Below are positions 33,253 through 42,014 of a DNA stretch of 64,000 nucleotides, piece after piece. Under the pieces are notes generated by a model, which worked only from the letters and a program-made list of their open reading frames with translations, was not told the DNA's origin and made no database searches. Every line of letters begins with the position of its first letter. Within the stretch, counting starts at the first letter, position 1. The translations under genes and the position numbers were made by a program. The stretch spans positions 1-64,000 of the forward strand of contig NZ_FZOH01000010.1 of the NCBI RefSeq assembly GCF_900188205.1, written 5' to 3'. The DNA comes from Geodermatophilus saharensis (GTDB taxonomy: Bacteria > Actinomycetota > Actinomycetes > Mycobacteriales > Geodermatophilaceae).

Positions 33253-33999
33253 TCAGCGGTCGGGGAGCTCCACGCGCAGGGTCAGCCCCGCCTCGGTCAC
33301 CGCCCAGGTCACCCGGCCGCCGAGGTCGTGGGCGTGCCGCTGCACCGACCACAGGCCCAGCCCGGTGAGGTCGACCGGCGGGGTGTCCCCGCGCAGGTAC
33401 TGCACCACCCGGTCGGGCGAGGCGACGTCCTGGGTGAGGGCCAGGCGCACCCACCCGCTGCGGCAGGTGACGCAGAGCAGCGCCGGCGCGCCGTCGCCGT
33501 GCCGGTGGGCGTTCTCCAGCAGGTTGGTGAGGATCCGCTGCACCCGGGCGTCGGCCACCCCGACGTCGCCCGCGCACTCCTGCAGGGCCAGCGTCAGCTT
33601 TCCCGCGGGCAGCCCGGAGGCGGCGAGCGACGCGCGCACGACGTCGCCGAGCAGCCGCCCGCCCGCCGCCCGCCGCGTCGCCCCGCCGCTGGCATCGGCG
33701 GTGCGCAGCATCGACGACAGGTGCGCGGTCTGCTCGCGGGCCAGCTCCAGCACCTCCCGGCGGTCGGCCGCCGTGCGGTCGAGGCTGCCCAGCAGCGCCT
33801 CCAGCGAGGCCAGGGGGCTGCGCATGTCGTGGCACATGGCCGCCAGCAGCGCACCCTCGGGCGTGGCCGGCGGCTCCGGCTCGGGACCCCGGGTGGCGCG
33901 GGCGACGTGCTCGCGCACCACCCGGGCCAGGTCGGCCAGCAGCCGGCCGGAACCGGACCGGGCGGTACGGGGTGTGTCGGGGGCGAGGGTCACGGGCAC
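33253..33999 (-). CDS. Soluble histidine kinase-like protein
   Basis: A 248-residue protein with no transmembrane segment or recognised sensor domain. The dimerisation helix carries His57 in AAMCHDMRSPLASLEALL. The ATP-binding domain has the N box LLENAHRHGDG (Asn163) and a GLGLWSVQRHAHDLGG G2 box near 212, but the DxGxG G1 box is replaced by SPDRVVQYLRG, so kinase activity is uncertain. It is divergent from a response regulator gene, which is the likely partner. It may sense through another protein. Confidence 0.8.
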   Translation of the reverse strand: MPVTLAPDTPRTARSGSGRLLADLARVVREHVARATRGPEPEPPATPEGALLAAMCHDMRSPLASLEALLGSLDRTAADRREVLELAREQTAHLSSMLRTADASGGATRRAAGGRLLGDVVRASLAASGLPAGKLTLALQECAGDVGVADARVQRILTNLLENAHRHGDGAPALLCVTCRSGWVRLALTQDVASPDRVVQYLRGDTPPVDLTGLGLWSVQRHAHDLGGRVTWAVTEAGLTLRVELPDR

Positions 34000-34052
34000 C
34001 TCCGGGGTGCGGTCGGCCGGGTCCGCCGGGCGACGGGCCGGTGAGGAGGGTC

Positions 34053-34742
34053 GTGGGGACCGACGCCGGGTCTGGGCGTCCCGAGCACGTGGACGTGGTG
34101 GTCGTCGACGACCACCCGCTGTTCAGCCGGGGCCTGTCGCTGCTCCTGCCCGGGGTCAGCGAGGGGCGGGTGCGGGTCGTGGCCACCACCGACGACGCCT
34201 CCGCGGCCGCCGCGCTGGTCCGCCGGCACCACGCCGACGTCGCCGTCGTCGACCTGCACATGCCGCCACCGGGCGGGGTGCGGGCGATCGCCGCCATCCG
34301 CCGGGCCGACCCGGTGGTGCGCGTCGTGGCGCTGTCCGGGCTGGCCGAGGCCGACGCCGCGCTGGAGGCGCTGCGCGCCGGCGCGGCCGGCTTCCTGCCC
34401 AAGACCGCCGACCCCGAGCACCTGGTGCGCCCGCTGCTGGCGGTGCTCGACGGCTGGTCGGTGGTGCCCGAGGCGCTGCTGCGCCAGCTGCTCGACGACG
34501 CCGCCCCGACCGGCGAGCAGACCGTCGCCGACCGGCTGACCAGCGACGAGCGCCGGCTGTGGCGGCTGGTGGCCGACGGCACGAGCACCGTCGACATCGC
34601 CACGACGCTGCACGTCTCCGAGCGCACCGCCAAGCGGCTGGTCGCCGCGCTGCTGCGCCGCCTCGGGGTGGCCACCCGGGTGGAGGCGGCCGCACTCGCC
34701 GGCCGCGTCGGTCTCGGCACGGGGACCGGCGGAGCGGGCTGA
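34053..34742 (+). CDS. Response regulator with LuxR-type HTH
   Basis: A 229-residue regulator. The receiver domain has the acidic pair VVDDHPLF (19-20), phosphoacceptor Asp67 in VVDLHMPP, and Lys in GFLPKTADPEHL. The C-terminal helix-turn-helix (about 165-220) is DERRLWRLVADGTSTVDIAT then SERTAKRLVAALLRRLGV, GerE/LuxR-like. Several in-frame GTG starts exist (34041, 34053, 34089); 34053 is a compromise. Divergent from the soluble kinase gene, and the 53-base gap would contain both promoters. Confidence 0.85.
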   Translation: MGTDAGSGRPEHVDVVVVDDHPLFSRGLSLLLPGVSEGRVRVVATTDDASAAAALVRRHHADVAVVDLHMPPPGGVRAIAAIRRADPVVRVVALSGLAEADAALEALRAGAAGFLPKTADPEHLVRPLLAVLDGWSVVPEALLRQLLDDAAPTGEQTVADRLTSDERRLWRLVADGTSTVDIATTLHVSERTAKRLVAALLRRLGVATRVEAAALAGRVGLGTGTGGAG

Positions 34743-34770
34743 GCGGCGGACGTGCCGCAGCGCGGTCGTC

Positions 34771-34799
34771 ATCACGCCCGGGCTACCCGGGGGCGTGAT
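34771..34799 (+). terminator. Terminator after the response regulator
   Basis: ATCACGCCC (34771-34779) pairs with GGGCGTGAT (34791-34799), and the middle can extend with GGG/CCC. It is 28 bases past the response regulator stop and before the convergent PH-domain gene. Confidence 0.65.
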
Positions 34800-34852
34800 C
34801 GACACGCGGCCGTCTCGGTGAACTGGCCCCGACGGGCCAGCGACGGGGCGGG

Positions 34853-36388
34853 TCAGCCGGCGGGGCGGTCCCCGGGACCGGACGCGGTGGCCCAGGGGCC
34901 GGAGGCGGCGGCGGTGAAGGCGGCGACGTCGGCGGCGGCCATGTCCACCGCGGCGTAGCCCCCGGTGCCCGCCCCCACGCACGCCACCACCGTGGCCAGG
35001 CCCGCGCGGCGCTGGAAGAACGTCTGGCGCACCTGCCAGCCGACGACGGCCCGCCGCTGCAGCACCGCCTGCTCGCGCACCAGCAGCCCGCTGCGCACGC
35101 TGAACGAGCGCGGGCCGGCCGCGTGGCCGAGCGCGGCGTAGCGGCCCAGGCCCAGCGGCACGCTGAGCACGGTCAGGACGACGCCGAGGGCGAGCAGCCC
35201 CCAGAAGCCGGTGGTCGCCTGCAGCGCCGCGCCGGCCGCCGCGACGGCGAGCCCGGCCAGCAGCGCTCGCACCACCGCCCGGCGCCGGGCGGCCGGCGGG
35301 TGCGCGCGCAGCGGGCCGGGGTCGTCGACGAGCAGGCCCAGCAGCCGGACCGCCTCCCCGCGCGGCCCGAGGGGGAACAGCTGCCCGCGCCGGCTGGCCG
35401 CGCCGAGCCCGGTGACCAGGGCGTTGACCCGGGCGGCCCGCACCAGCCGCATGCCCAGCCCCTCGGCGAGCGTGCCGCCGCGGATCCGGTCGACCTCCAG
35501 CTCGGTGTGCCGCCGGGTCACCAGGCCGCGGACGGCGCTCAGCGACCCGCCGCGGCGGACCAGCCGGAATCCCCAGTTGACCACCGCCGCCCCGAGCACC
35601 GCCCCGATGGCGAGCAGCACCAGAGCGGCCACCGCGGCGACGACGAGGACGCGGACGTCGCTGAGGTCGGGGCCGGAGAGGTCGGGCCGCAGGTCGCGGG
35701 GCAGCTCCTGCAGCAGCCGGGACAGCGCGCCGACCGCGGCCAGCGGCACCGCGAGGTAGCTGGCGACCAGCGGCGCGTAGAGCAGCCACCGCGGGTCGAA
35801 GCGGGCCAGCTCCACCTCGGCCGGCTCCTCCGGTGCCGCCGACGGGTCGGCCCCGGCAGGGACCGGCCGCGCCGCCCGGCGGTGGGTGAGCACCGAGACG
35901 CGCAACCGGTCGCCCTCGGCCCGCGGGACGCCGTCGACGACGACCTCCTCGTCGCTGCCGGCCACCGTCCCCGCCGCGGCGTCGATGCGGACCCGCACCA
36001 GTCCGAAGAGCCGGTGCAGCGCCGGCGCCTCGACCTCGACGCCGCGGATGCGGTCGTTGGGCACGGTGCGCACCGACCGCGCCAGCAGCCCGCGGGTGAC
36101 CACCACCGCCGACGGGGTGTCGGCGTAGGTCGTGCGCCACCAGGTCAGGCCGGCGAACAGCAGCGACAGCGCCGTCACCGCCGCCACCAGCGCGACGACG
36201 ACGCCCGGGCCGTCGATCCCGATGGCGGCCACCAGGGGGATCGCCGCGGGCACGACCTGCCGGGCCTGCTTGAACGTCACCGTGTGCACCAGGACGACCA
36301 GCGGCGAGGTGCGGCGGGCCCCGGCCGGTCCGCCGTCGCCGGGCGGCACGACCGCGACGGCCGGGGGAGGTGGCGCGGGCTCGGTCAC
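34853..36388 (-). CDS. PH-domain membrane protein, YdbT-like
   Basis: A 511-residue protein with several hydrophobic helices arranged in pairs (about 45-80, 197-220, 240-265 and 380-415) separating three bacterial PH (bPH2) domains: SAVVVTRGLLARSVRTVPND, SAVRGLVTRRHTELEVDRIR and RSFSVRSGLLVREQAVLQRR. YdbS/YdbT-type pairs occur widely in Gram-positive bacteria, and in Bacillus have been linked to resistance to some bacteriocins; the molecular role is unsettled. The GTG start overlaps the stop of its partner by GTGA. Confidence 0.85.
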   Translation of the reverse strand: MTEPAPPPPAVAVVPPGDGGPAGARRTSPLVVLVHTVTFKQARQVVPAAIPLVAAIGIDGPGVVVALVAAVTALSLLFAGLTWWRTTYADTPSAVVVTRGLLARSVRTVPNDRIRGVEVEAPALHRLFGLVRVRIDAAAGTVAGSDEEVVVDGVPRAEGDRLRVSVLTHRRAARPVPAGADPSAAPEEPAEVELARFDPRWLLYAPLVASYLAVPLAAVGALSRLLQELPRDLRPDLSGPDLSDVRVLVVAAVAALVLLAIGAVLGAAVVNWGFRLVRRGGSLSAVRGLVTRRHTELEVDRIRGGTLAEGLGMRLVRAARVNALVTGLGAASRRGQLFPLGPRGEAVRLLGLLVDDPGPLRAHPPAARRRAVVRALLAGLAVAAAGAALQATTGFWGLLALGVVLTVLSVPLGLGRYAALGHAAGPRSFSVRSGLLVREQAVLQRRAVVGWQVRQTFFQRRAGLATVVACVGAGTGGYAAVDMAAADVAAFTAAASGPWATASGPGDRPAG

Positions 36389-36900
36389 GTCGCCTCGTCC
36401 CGCACCTGCTCGGCGCGGCGGGCGAGGTCCTCGGCGACCCGCTCGGCGACGGCGACCTCCAGGTGCGGCACCCGCACGGTGCCCTGCGAGGAGGCGGTGA
36501 GCACGGCGACGCTGGCCAGGCCGTAGAGCTGCTGCAGCACGCCGCGGGTGACGTCGACGGTCTGGATCCGGGCGACCGGCACCAGCGTCCAGGTGCGGGT
36601 CAGCCAGCCGGTCAGGGTGTGCACCGTCTCCGCGGTGACCTCCCACCGGTGCACCCGGTACCGGATCCACGGCCGGACGCCGATCGCCACCACCGCGTAC
36701 ACGGCGACCAGCACCGGCAGCAGCCACCGCAGCACGGGCACCGGACCACCCACCGACGCCGGCACCAGCAGCACGCCGACGCCGACGAGCACGCCGTAGA
36801 CGAGGGTCCCGATCACGCCCTCGGTCACCCAGAGCCAGATCGCCGAGCGCGACAGCTGCCAGGCCGGCTCGTGGACCGGGGGCGCGGGGGGAGCGGTCAT
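36385..36900 (-). CDS. PH-domain membrane protein, YdbS-like
   Basis: A 171-residue protein with two transmembrane helices (about 21-45 and 57-76) followed by one bPH2 domain: WEVTAETVHTLTGWLTRTWT, LVPVARIQTVDVTRGVLQQL, GTVRVPHLEVAVAERVAEDL. It is the short partner of the following YdbT-like gene and is co-translated with it. The ATG at 36900 is preferred because GAGG lies nine bases upstream; an earlier ATG at 36909 is possible. Confidence 0.85.
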   Translation of the reverse strand: MTAPPAPPVHEPAWQLSRSAIWLWVTEGVIGTLVYGVLVGVGVLLVPASVGGPVPVLRWLLPVLVAVYAVVAIGVRPWIRYRVHRWEVTAETVHTLTGWLTRTWTLVPVARIQTVDVTRGVLQQLYGLASVAVLTASSQGTVRVPHLEVAVAERVAEDLARRAEQVRDEAT

Positions 36901-36969
36901 CACGTCCATCCTCGCAGCCGGGACGCGGCGGGGCCCGCACCCGCCGGACCTGGGACAGTGGGCGGCGTG

Positions 36970-37299
36970 ATGCCGCAGCAGGTCCCGACCGTGCCCGCCG
37001 CCGAGGTGCCCGAGGACGCCGTGGTGCTCGACGTCCGCGAGGACGGCGAGTGGGTGACCGGCCACGTCGAGGGTGCGACGCACATCCCGATGGGCGACGT
37101 CCCGGCCCGGCTCGGCGAGGTCCCCGAGGGCGACCCGCTCTACGTCGTCTGCCGCAGCGGGGGCCGGTCGGCGCGGGTGGCCGCCTGGCTCAACCACAAC
37201 GGCTACGACGCGGTGAACGTCGGCGACGGCATGGGCGGCTGGGAGGCGGCCGGGCGGCCCATGGTGAGCGAGACCGGGCAGCCGCCGTTCGTGCGCTGA
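36970..37299 (+). CDS. Rhodanese-like sulfurtransferase
   Basis: A 109-residue single-domain rhodanese. The catalytic loop is VVCRSGGRS, with Cys near residue 61. AVVLDVREDGEWVTGHVEGA and GDGMGGWEAAGRPM are the conserved flanks. It would carry sulfane sulfur in thiosulfate or persulfide metabolism. GTG three bases upstream is an alternative start and lies seven bases after GACAGT, consistent with a leaderless start there. Divergent from the PH-domain operon. Confidence 0.9.
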   Translation: MPQQVPTVPAAEVPEDAVVLDVREDGEWVTGHVEGATHIPMGDVPARLGEVPEGDPLYVVCRSGGRSARVAAWLNHNGYDAVNVGDGMGGWEAAGRPMVSETGQPPFVR

Positions 37300-37302
37300 G
37301 CG

Positions 37303-38529
37303 CTACGCGCCGCGCACCAGCCCGATCGCGTACGAGTCCCAGAACGTCCCCGCGGGCGGCCCGCCGTTGCACGTGCCGTCGGACTCGCCGGCCCGCTTGA
37401 CCCACAGGTAGGCGTCGACCCGGTCCTCCCCGGTGGCCGCGGTGGGGCGCTCGCCCAGCGCCCGGCCCGGGGGGTTGCACCAGTCGGTGCCCGGGCCGTT
37501 GCCGTTGCGGCTGGTGTCCACCACGAAGTGGGCGCCGCCGAGCAGCGAGGACACCTGCCGGCCGTAGGCCAGGTTGCTCGCGGTGGTCTCGAAGTTGGAG
37601 ACGTTGAGGGCGAACCCGTCGGCGTCGGTGGCCCCGGCGGCGCGCAGCCGCCCGGCCATGGTGGCGGCGTCGACCCAGGTCGGGTTGCCGGCGTCGAGGT
37701 AGGTGTGCGTGCCGGGGTTGGCCTCCAGCAGGCCGACGGCGGTCCGCAGCAGCTGCGTCCGCTCCGCGGTGTCGCCGCACCGCTGCGCGAGGGCGTCGGG
37801 CTCGACGACGACCACCGCCTGCGCCGTCCCGATGCCGGCGACGACCGCGCGCACCCAGTCGAGGTAGGCCGCGGACGAGCCGGCGCCACCGGCGGAGTAC
37901 CCGCCGCAGTCGCGGCCGGGGACGTTGTAGGTGACGAGGACGGGCACGGCGCCGGCGGCGCGGGCGGCGGCGACCTCCTGCCGGACGGTGGCGGTGACGT
38001 CCCCGCTCCACGCGCCCAGCCAGGTCGCCACCGGCACGCTCGCCAGCTCGGTGAGGGCGGCGGTGTCCGCGGCGCTGCGGCCGGGCCGGGCCGCGGCGAG
38101 CGCCGCGCCGGTGTTGGGGCCGTGGAAGGCCATCCCGGTCAGCGGGTTGCCCGGTTGCGCCGGCCCGCCGGCGGCGCCGGCCGGGTCCGCCGCGCTGGTG
38201 GCAGTGGGCTGCGCGGTGGTCGGCGGTGCGGTGGTGGGCGGGACCCGGGACGCGGTGGGGGCGGCGGTGGTCGCCGGAGCGGCGCTGGTGGGCACCGGCG
38301 ACCGCGGCGCGGGAGGTGCCGACGGTGCGCGCCGGACGTCGCGTGCCTGCTCGAGGGCCGGCTGGGCGGCCACCTCGGCGGCCGGTGGGGACCCGGCGGT
38401 CGTCAGCCACGGCACGACCAGCCCGGCGGCGAGGCCGGCGGCCGCCAGGCCGCCGGCCCAGGACCGGCGGCGGACCCGGCCCGCCCGGTGCCGGCCGGGG
38501 GAGGAGGACGGCGCAGGCGCGGGGGTCAC
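37303..38529 (-). CDS. Secreted glycoside hydrolase family 6 (cellulase-type)
   Basis: A 408-residue exported enzyme. An N-terminal membrane/signal segment (about 25-43, GGLAAAGLAAGLVVPWLT) is followed by a Pro/Thr/Ala linker to about 115 and the GH6 catalytic barrel. Catalytic-region motifs are PGRDCGGYSAGG (aspartate after R), VVVEPDALAQ and the substrate loop ALNVSNFETT; the C-terminal GDRVDAYLWVK is approximated here by EDRVDAYLWVKRAGESDG. GH6 enzymes cleave cellulose beta-1,4 links by inversion. No carbohydrate-binding module is present. The stop lies four bases from the rhodanese stop. Confidence 0.88.
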   Translation of the reverse strand: MTPAPAPSSSPGRHRAGRVRRRSWAGGLAAAGLAAGLVVPWLTTAGSPPAAEVAAQPALEQARDVRRAPSAPPAPRSPVPTSAAPATTAAPTASRVPPTTAPPTTAQPTATSAADPAGAAGGPAQPGNPLTGMAFHGPNTGAALAAARPGRSAADTAALTELASVPVATWLGAWSGDVTATVRQEVAAARAAGAVPVLVTYNVPGRDCGGYSAGGAGSSAAYLDWVRAVVAGIGTAQAVVVVEPDALAQRCGDTAERTQLLRTAVGLLEANPGTHTYLDAGNPTWVDAATMAGRLRAAGATDADGFALNVSNFETTASNLAYGRQVSSLLGGAHFVVDTSRNGNGPGTDWCNPPGRALGERPTAATGEDRVDAYLWVKRAGESDGTCNGGPPAGTFWDSYAIGLVRGA

Positions 38530-38642
38530 GTGCGCACCGTAGTCAGCCGATCGCTACAGGTCACCGGCGATCGGAACGCGCGTCACACCCGCCCCACGGG
38601 TGTGCCGAACGGGGCCCGCCCGCGCGGGCGGGCCCCTGACGG

Positions 38643-40259
38643 TCAGCTCTTGACGGGGTACTCGGCGAACCGGTTGCGGAGGTCCTTCTTGGAGAACTTG
38701 CCGACGCTGGTCTTGGGCACCTCGTCGATGAACTCGACGGCGTCGGGCATCCACCACTTGGCCACCAGCGGCTTCAGGTGCTCGAGGATCTCCTCCTCGG
38801 TCGCCTCCTCACCCTCCCGGAGGACGACGCAGGCCAGCGGCCGCTCGTCCCACTTCGGGTGCGGGATGCCGACGACGGCGGCCTCCTTCACCTTCGGGTG
38901 GCTCATGATCGCGTTCTCCAGGTCGACCGAGCTGATCCACTCCCCGCCGGACTTGATGAGGTCCTTGGTGCGGTCGGCGATCCGGATCGAGCCGAAGGAG
39001 TCCATCGCCGCGACGTCGCCGGTGCGCATCCAGCCGTCCTCGGTGGTCAGCACGACGCCGGCGTCGGGGTTGTAGTAGTCCTGCGCGCACCAGGGGCCGC
39101 GGACCTGCAGCTCACCGGTGGCCTCGTCGTCCCAGGGCTGCGGCTCGAGGGTGTCGGCGTCGACGATGCGCGCCTCGACGCCGAGGAACGGGATGCCGGC
39201 GCGGGCGCGCTGGGCGGCCTTGCCCTCGTCGTCGAGGTCGTCGAAGCGGGGCGGCAGGATCCCCGAGGAGGCGACCGGGTGGGTCTCGGTCATGCCCCAC
39301 GCCTGCAGGATCGGCAGGCCCACCTGCTCGCGGTAGGCCTCCGACAGCGCCTTGGGCACCGCCGAGCCGCCGCAGCCGATGTCGCGCAGCTTGTGCGGCT
39401 TGCCGGCGAGGTGGGGCAGCACGCCCTGCCAGATGGTCGGGACGCCGGCGGTGAAGGTGACGCCCTCGTCGACGATCAGCTTCGCCAGCGCCTCGGGCTG
39501 CATCATCGGGCCGGGCATGACCAGCGAGGCGCCGGCGGCCGGGGCGGCCTGCGCGATGCCCCAGGCGTTGGCGTGGAACATCGGCACGACCGGCATGGCG
39601 ACATCGCGGATGCCCAGCCCGAAGGCGTTGGGCATCAGCACGCCCATGGTGTGCAGGAACGTCGAGCGGTGGGAGTAGACGACGCCCTTGGGGTTGCCGG
39701 TGGTGCCGGACGTGTAGCACATCGAGGCCGCGCTGTCCTCGTCGGTGACGTGGAACTCGACCGGGGAGGCCTCGGCCAGCAGGGTCTCGTAGTCGGCGAC
39801 GCGGGGGTCGTCGGGGATCTCGTTGTCCCCGCCGTCGTCCATGACCACCACGTGCCGGACTGTCTTCATGGTGTCGATCAGCGGCCACAGCAGCGGCAGC
39901 ACGGTGCGGTCGACGAAGACGACCTCGTCCTCGGCGTGGTTGGCGATGTAGGTCAGCTGCTCGGGGAACAGCCGGATGTTGAGCGTGTGCAGCACGCGGC
40001 CGGTGGACGGCGCGGCGAAGTACAGCTCCAGGTGTCGCTGGCTGTTCCAGCCGAAGGTGCCCACCCTGCCGTCGGCGCTGATCCCCAGGGTGTCGAGGAC
40101 GCCACCGAGCCGGCGGGTGCGCTCGGCCCACTCCGCGTAGGTCACCCTGGTGACCCCGGTGGGGCTGTTGGTCGCGATCGTCCCGTCGCCGTAGTGCTGC
40201 TCGACGTGCCGGAAGATGGCGTCGACGGTGAGGGGGAAGTGCTGCATGAGCCCGCGCAT
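38643..40259 (-). CDS. Long-chain acyl-CoA ligase (AMP-binding), tandem copy 1
   Basis: A 538-residue ANL-family enzyme activating fatty acids with ATP and CoA. The P-loop is [12 protein letters not shown], with [25 protein letters not shown] and [19 protein letters not shown]; the catalytic lysine is in [11 protein letters not shown]. The start MRGLMQ aligns exactly with the neighbouring paralogue, which is why ATG at 40259 was chosen over the longer frame. Most of the two proteins is identical, and about 35 bases upstream of the starts are also duplicated. Medium- or long-chain specificity cannot be told. Confidence 0.92.
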   Translation of the reverse strand: MRGLMQHFPLTVDAIFRHVEQHYGDGTIATNSPTGVTRVTYAEWAERTRRLGGVLDTLGISADGRVGTFGWNSQRHLELYFAAPSTGRVLHTLNIRLFPEQLTYIANHAEDEVVFVDRTVLPLLWPLIDTMKTVRHVVVMDDGGDNEIPDDPRVADYETLLAEASPVEFHVTDEDSAASMCYTSGTTGNPKGVVYSHRSTFLHTMGVLMPNAFGLGIRDVAMPVVPMFHANAWGIAQAAPAAGASLVMPGPMMQPEALAKLIVDEGVTFTAGVPTIWQGVLPHLAGKPHKLRDIGCGGSAVPKALSEAYREQVGLPILQAWGMTETHPVASSGILPPRFDDLDDEGKAAQRARAGIPFLGVEARIVDADTLEPQPWDDEATGELQVRGPWCAQDYYNPDAGVVLTTEDGWMRTGDVAAMDSFGSIRIADRTKDLIKSGGEWISSVDLENAIMSHPKVKEAAVVGIPHPKWDERPLACVVLREGEEATEEEILEHLKPLVAKWWMPDAVEFIDEVPKTSVGKFSKKDLRNRFAEYPVKS

Positions 40260-40348
40260 GGCCGCATCGTGCCAGTGACGCCGCTCACGTTCCACACGCG
40301 ACCGCCCCGGGGCGGACGGCGCCGTCCGGCCGGTCGGCCGTCAGCGGG

Positions 40349-41965
40349 TCAGGACGGGAGCCGGTAGTCGGCGAAGCGGGACCGCAGGTCCTTCTTGCTG
40401 AACTTGCCGACGCTGGTCTTGGGGACCTCGTCGATGAACTCGACGGCGTCGGGCAGCCACCACCTCGCGACGAGCGGGCGGAGGTGGTCGACGAGCTCCT
40501 CGGCGGTCAGCGTGGCGCCGGGGCGCAGCACGACGCAGGCCAGCGGCCGCTCGTCCCACTTCGGGTGCGGGACCCCGACGACGGCGGCCTCCGCGACCGC
40601 CGGGTGGCTCATGATCGCGTTCTCCAGGTCGACCGAGCTGATCCACTCCCCGCCGGACTTGATGAGGTCCTTGGTGCGGTCGGCGATCCGGATCGAGCCG
40701 TACCCGTCGATCGCCGCGACGTCGCCGGTGCGCATCCAGCCGTCGGGGGTCGACAGGACCACGCCGGGGTCGGGGTCGTGGTACTCCGCGGCGCACCAGG
40801 GGCCGCGGACCTGCAGCTCGCCGGTCGCCGTGTCGTCCCACGGCAGCTCCTCAGCGGTGCCGGGCTCGACGATGCGCGCCTCGACGCCGAACACCGGGAC
40901 GCCGGCCCGGGCCCGCTGCGCCGCCTTCGTGTCCTCGTCGGCGTCGGCGAAGCGGCGCGGCAGCACGGCCAGGGAGGCGACCGGGGAGGTCTCGGTCATG
41001 CCCCAGCCCTGCAGCAGCGGCAGGCCCACCTGCTCGCGGTAGGCCTCCGACAGCGCCCGGGGCACCGCGGAGCCGCCGCAGGTGATCAGTCGCAGCCGGT
41101 GGTCGCGGCCGGCCAGGTGCGGCAGCGCGCCCTGCCAGATGGTCGGCACCCCGGCGGTGACGGTGACGCCCTCGGCCACCAGGAGGTCGACCAGCGCCTC
41201 GGGCTGCATCAGCGGCCCGGGGAAGACCAGGCCCGCCCCCGCGGCCGGTGCGGCGTAGGGCAGGCCCCAGGCGTTGGCGTGGAACATCGGGACGATCGCC
41301 ATCGCGACGTCGTGCTCGGAGAGCCCCAGCGCGTTGCCGCTGAGCACGGCCATCGTGTGCAGGTACGTCGACCGGTGGGAGTACACGACGCCCTTGGGGT
41401 TGCCGGTCGTGCCGCTCGTGTAGCACATGGAGGCCGCCTGCCACTCGTCGCGGACGGCGAACTCGACGGGGGAGGCCCCGGCGAGCAGCGTCTCGTAGTC
41501 GTGCACGCGGGGGTCGTCGGGGATCTCGGCGTCGCCGCCGTCGTCCATGACGACGACGTGGTGCACGGTCTTCATGGTGTCGACCAGCGGCCACAGCAGC
41601 GGCAGCAGCGTGCGGTCGACGAAGACGACCTCGTCCTCGGCGTGGTCGGCGATGTAGGTCAGCTGCTCGGGGAACAGCCGGATGTTGAGCGTGTGCAGCA
41701 CGCGGCCCGTGCACGGAGCGGCGAAGTAGAGCTCCATGTGGCGGCTGGAGTTCCAGGCGAAGGTGCCCACCCGCCCGTCGGCGGTGATCCCCAGGGTGTC
41801 GAGGACCCCGCCCAGCCGGCGGGTGCGCTCGGCCCACTCGGCGTAGGTGGTGCGCCGGACGCCGGCCGGGCCGTTGGTGGCCAGCGTCCGGTCGCCGAAG
41901 TGCCGCTCGGCGTGGCGGAAGACCGCGTCGATGGTCAGCGGGGTGTCCTGCATGAGGCCGCGCAT
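40349..41965 (-). CDS. Long-chain acyl-CoA ligase (AMP-binding), tandem copy 2
   Basis: A 538-residue paralogue of copy 1 with identical length and motifs: [46 protein letters not shown], the lysine in [11 protein letters not shown]. Differences cluster in the N-terminal region (DTPLTIDAVFRHAERHFGDR against [20 protein letters not shown]) and the middle. It lies 89 bases upstream of copy 1. A recent tandem duplication that kept both copies intact suggests a shift in substrate or expression. Confidence 0.92.
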   Translation of the reverse strand: MRGLMQDTPLTIDAVFRHAERHFGDRTLATNGPAGVRRTTYAEWAERTRRLGGVLDTLGITADGRVGTFAWNSSRHMELYFAAPCTGRVLHTLNIRLFPEQLTYIADHAEDEVVFVDRTLLPLLWPLVDTMKTVHHVVVMDDGGDAEIPDDPRVHDYETLLAGASPVEFAVRDEWQAASMCYTSGTTGNPKGVVYSHRSTYLHTMAVLSGNALGLSEHDVAMAIVPMFHANAWGLPYAAPAAGAGLVFPGPLMQPEALVDLLVAEGVTVTAGVPTIWQGALPHLAGRDHRLRLITCGGSAVPRALSEAYREQVGLPLLQGWGMTETSPVASLAVLPRRFADADEDTKAAQRARAGVPVFGVEARIVEPGTAEELPWDDTATGELQVRGPWCAAEYHDPDPGVVLSTPDGWMRTGDVAAIDGYGSIRIADRTKDLIKSGGEWISSVDLENAIMSHPAVAEAAVVGVPHPKWDERPLACVVLRPGATLTAEELVDHLRPLVARWWLPDAVEFIDEVPKTSVGKFSKKDLRSRFADYRLPS

Positions 41966-42014
41966 GAGCGCATCGTGCCAGTGACGCCGGTCACGCTCCA
42001 GGAGCCGTGGACAG

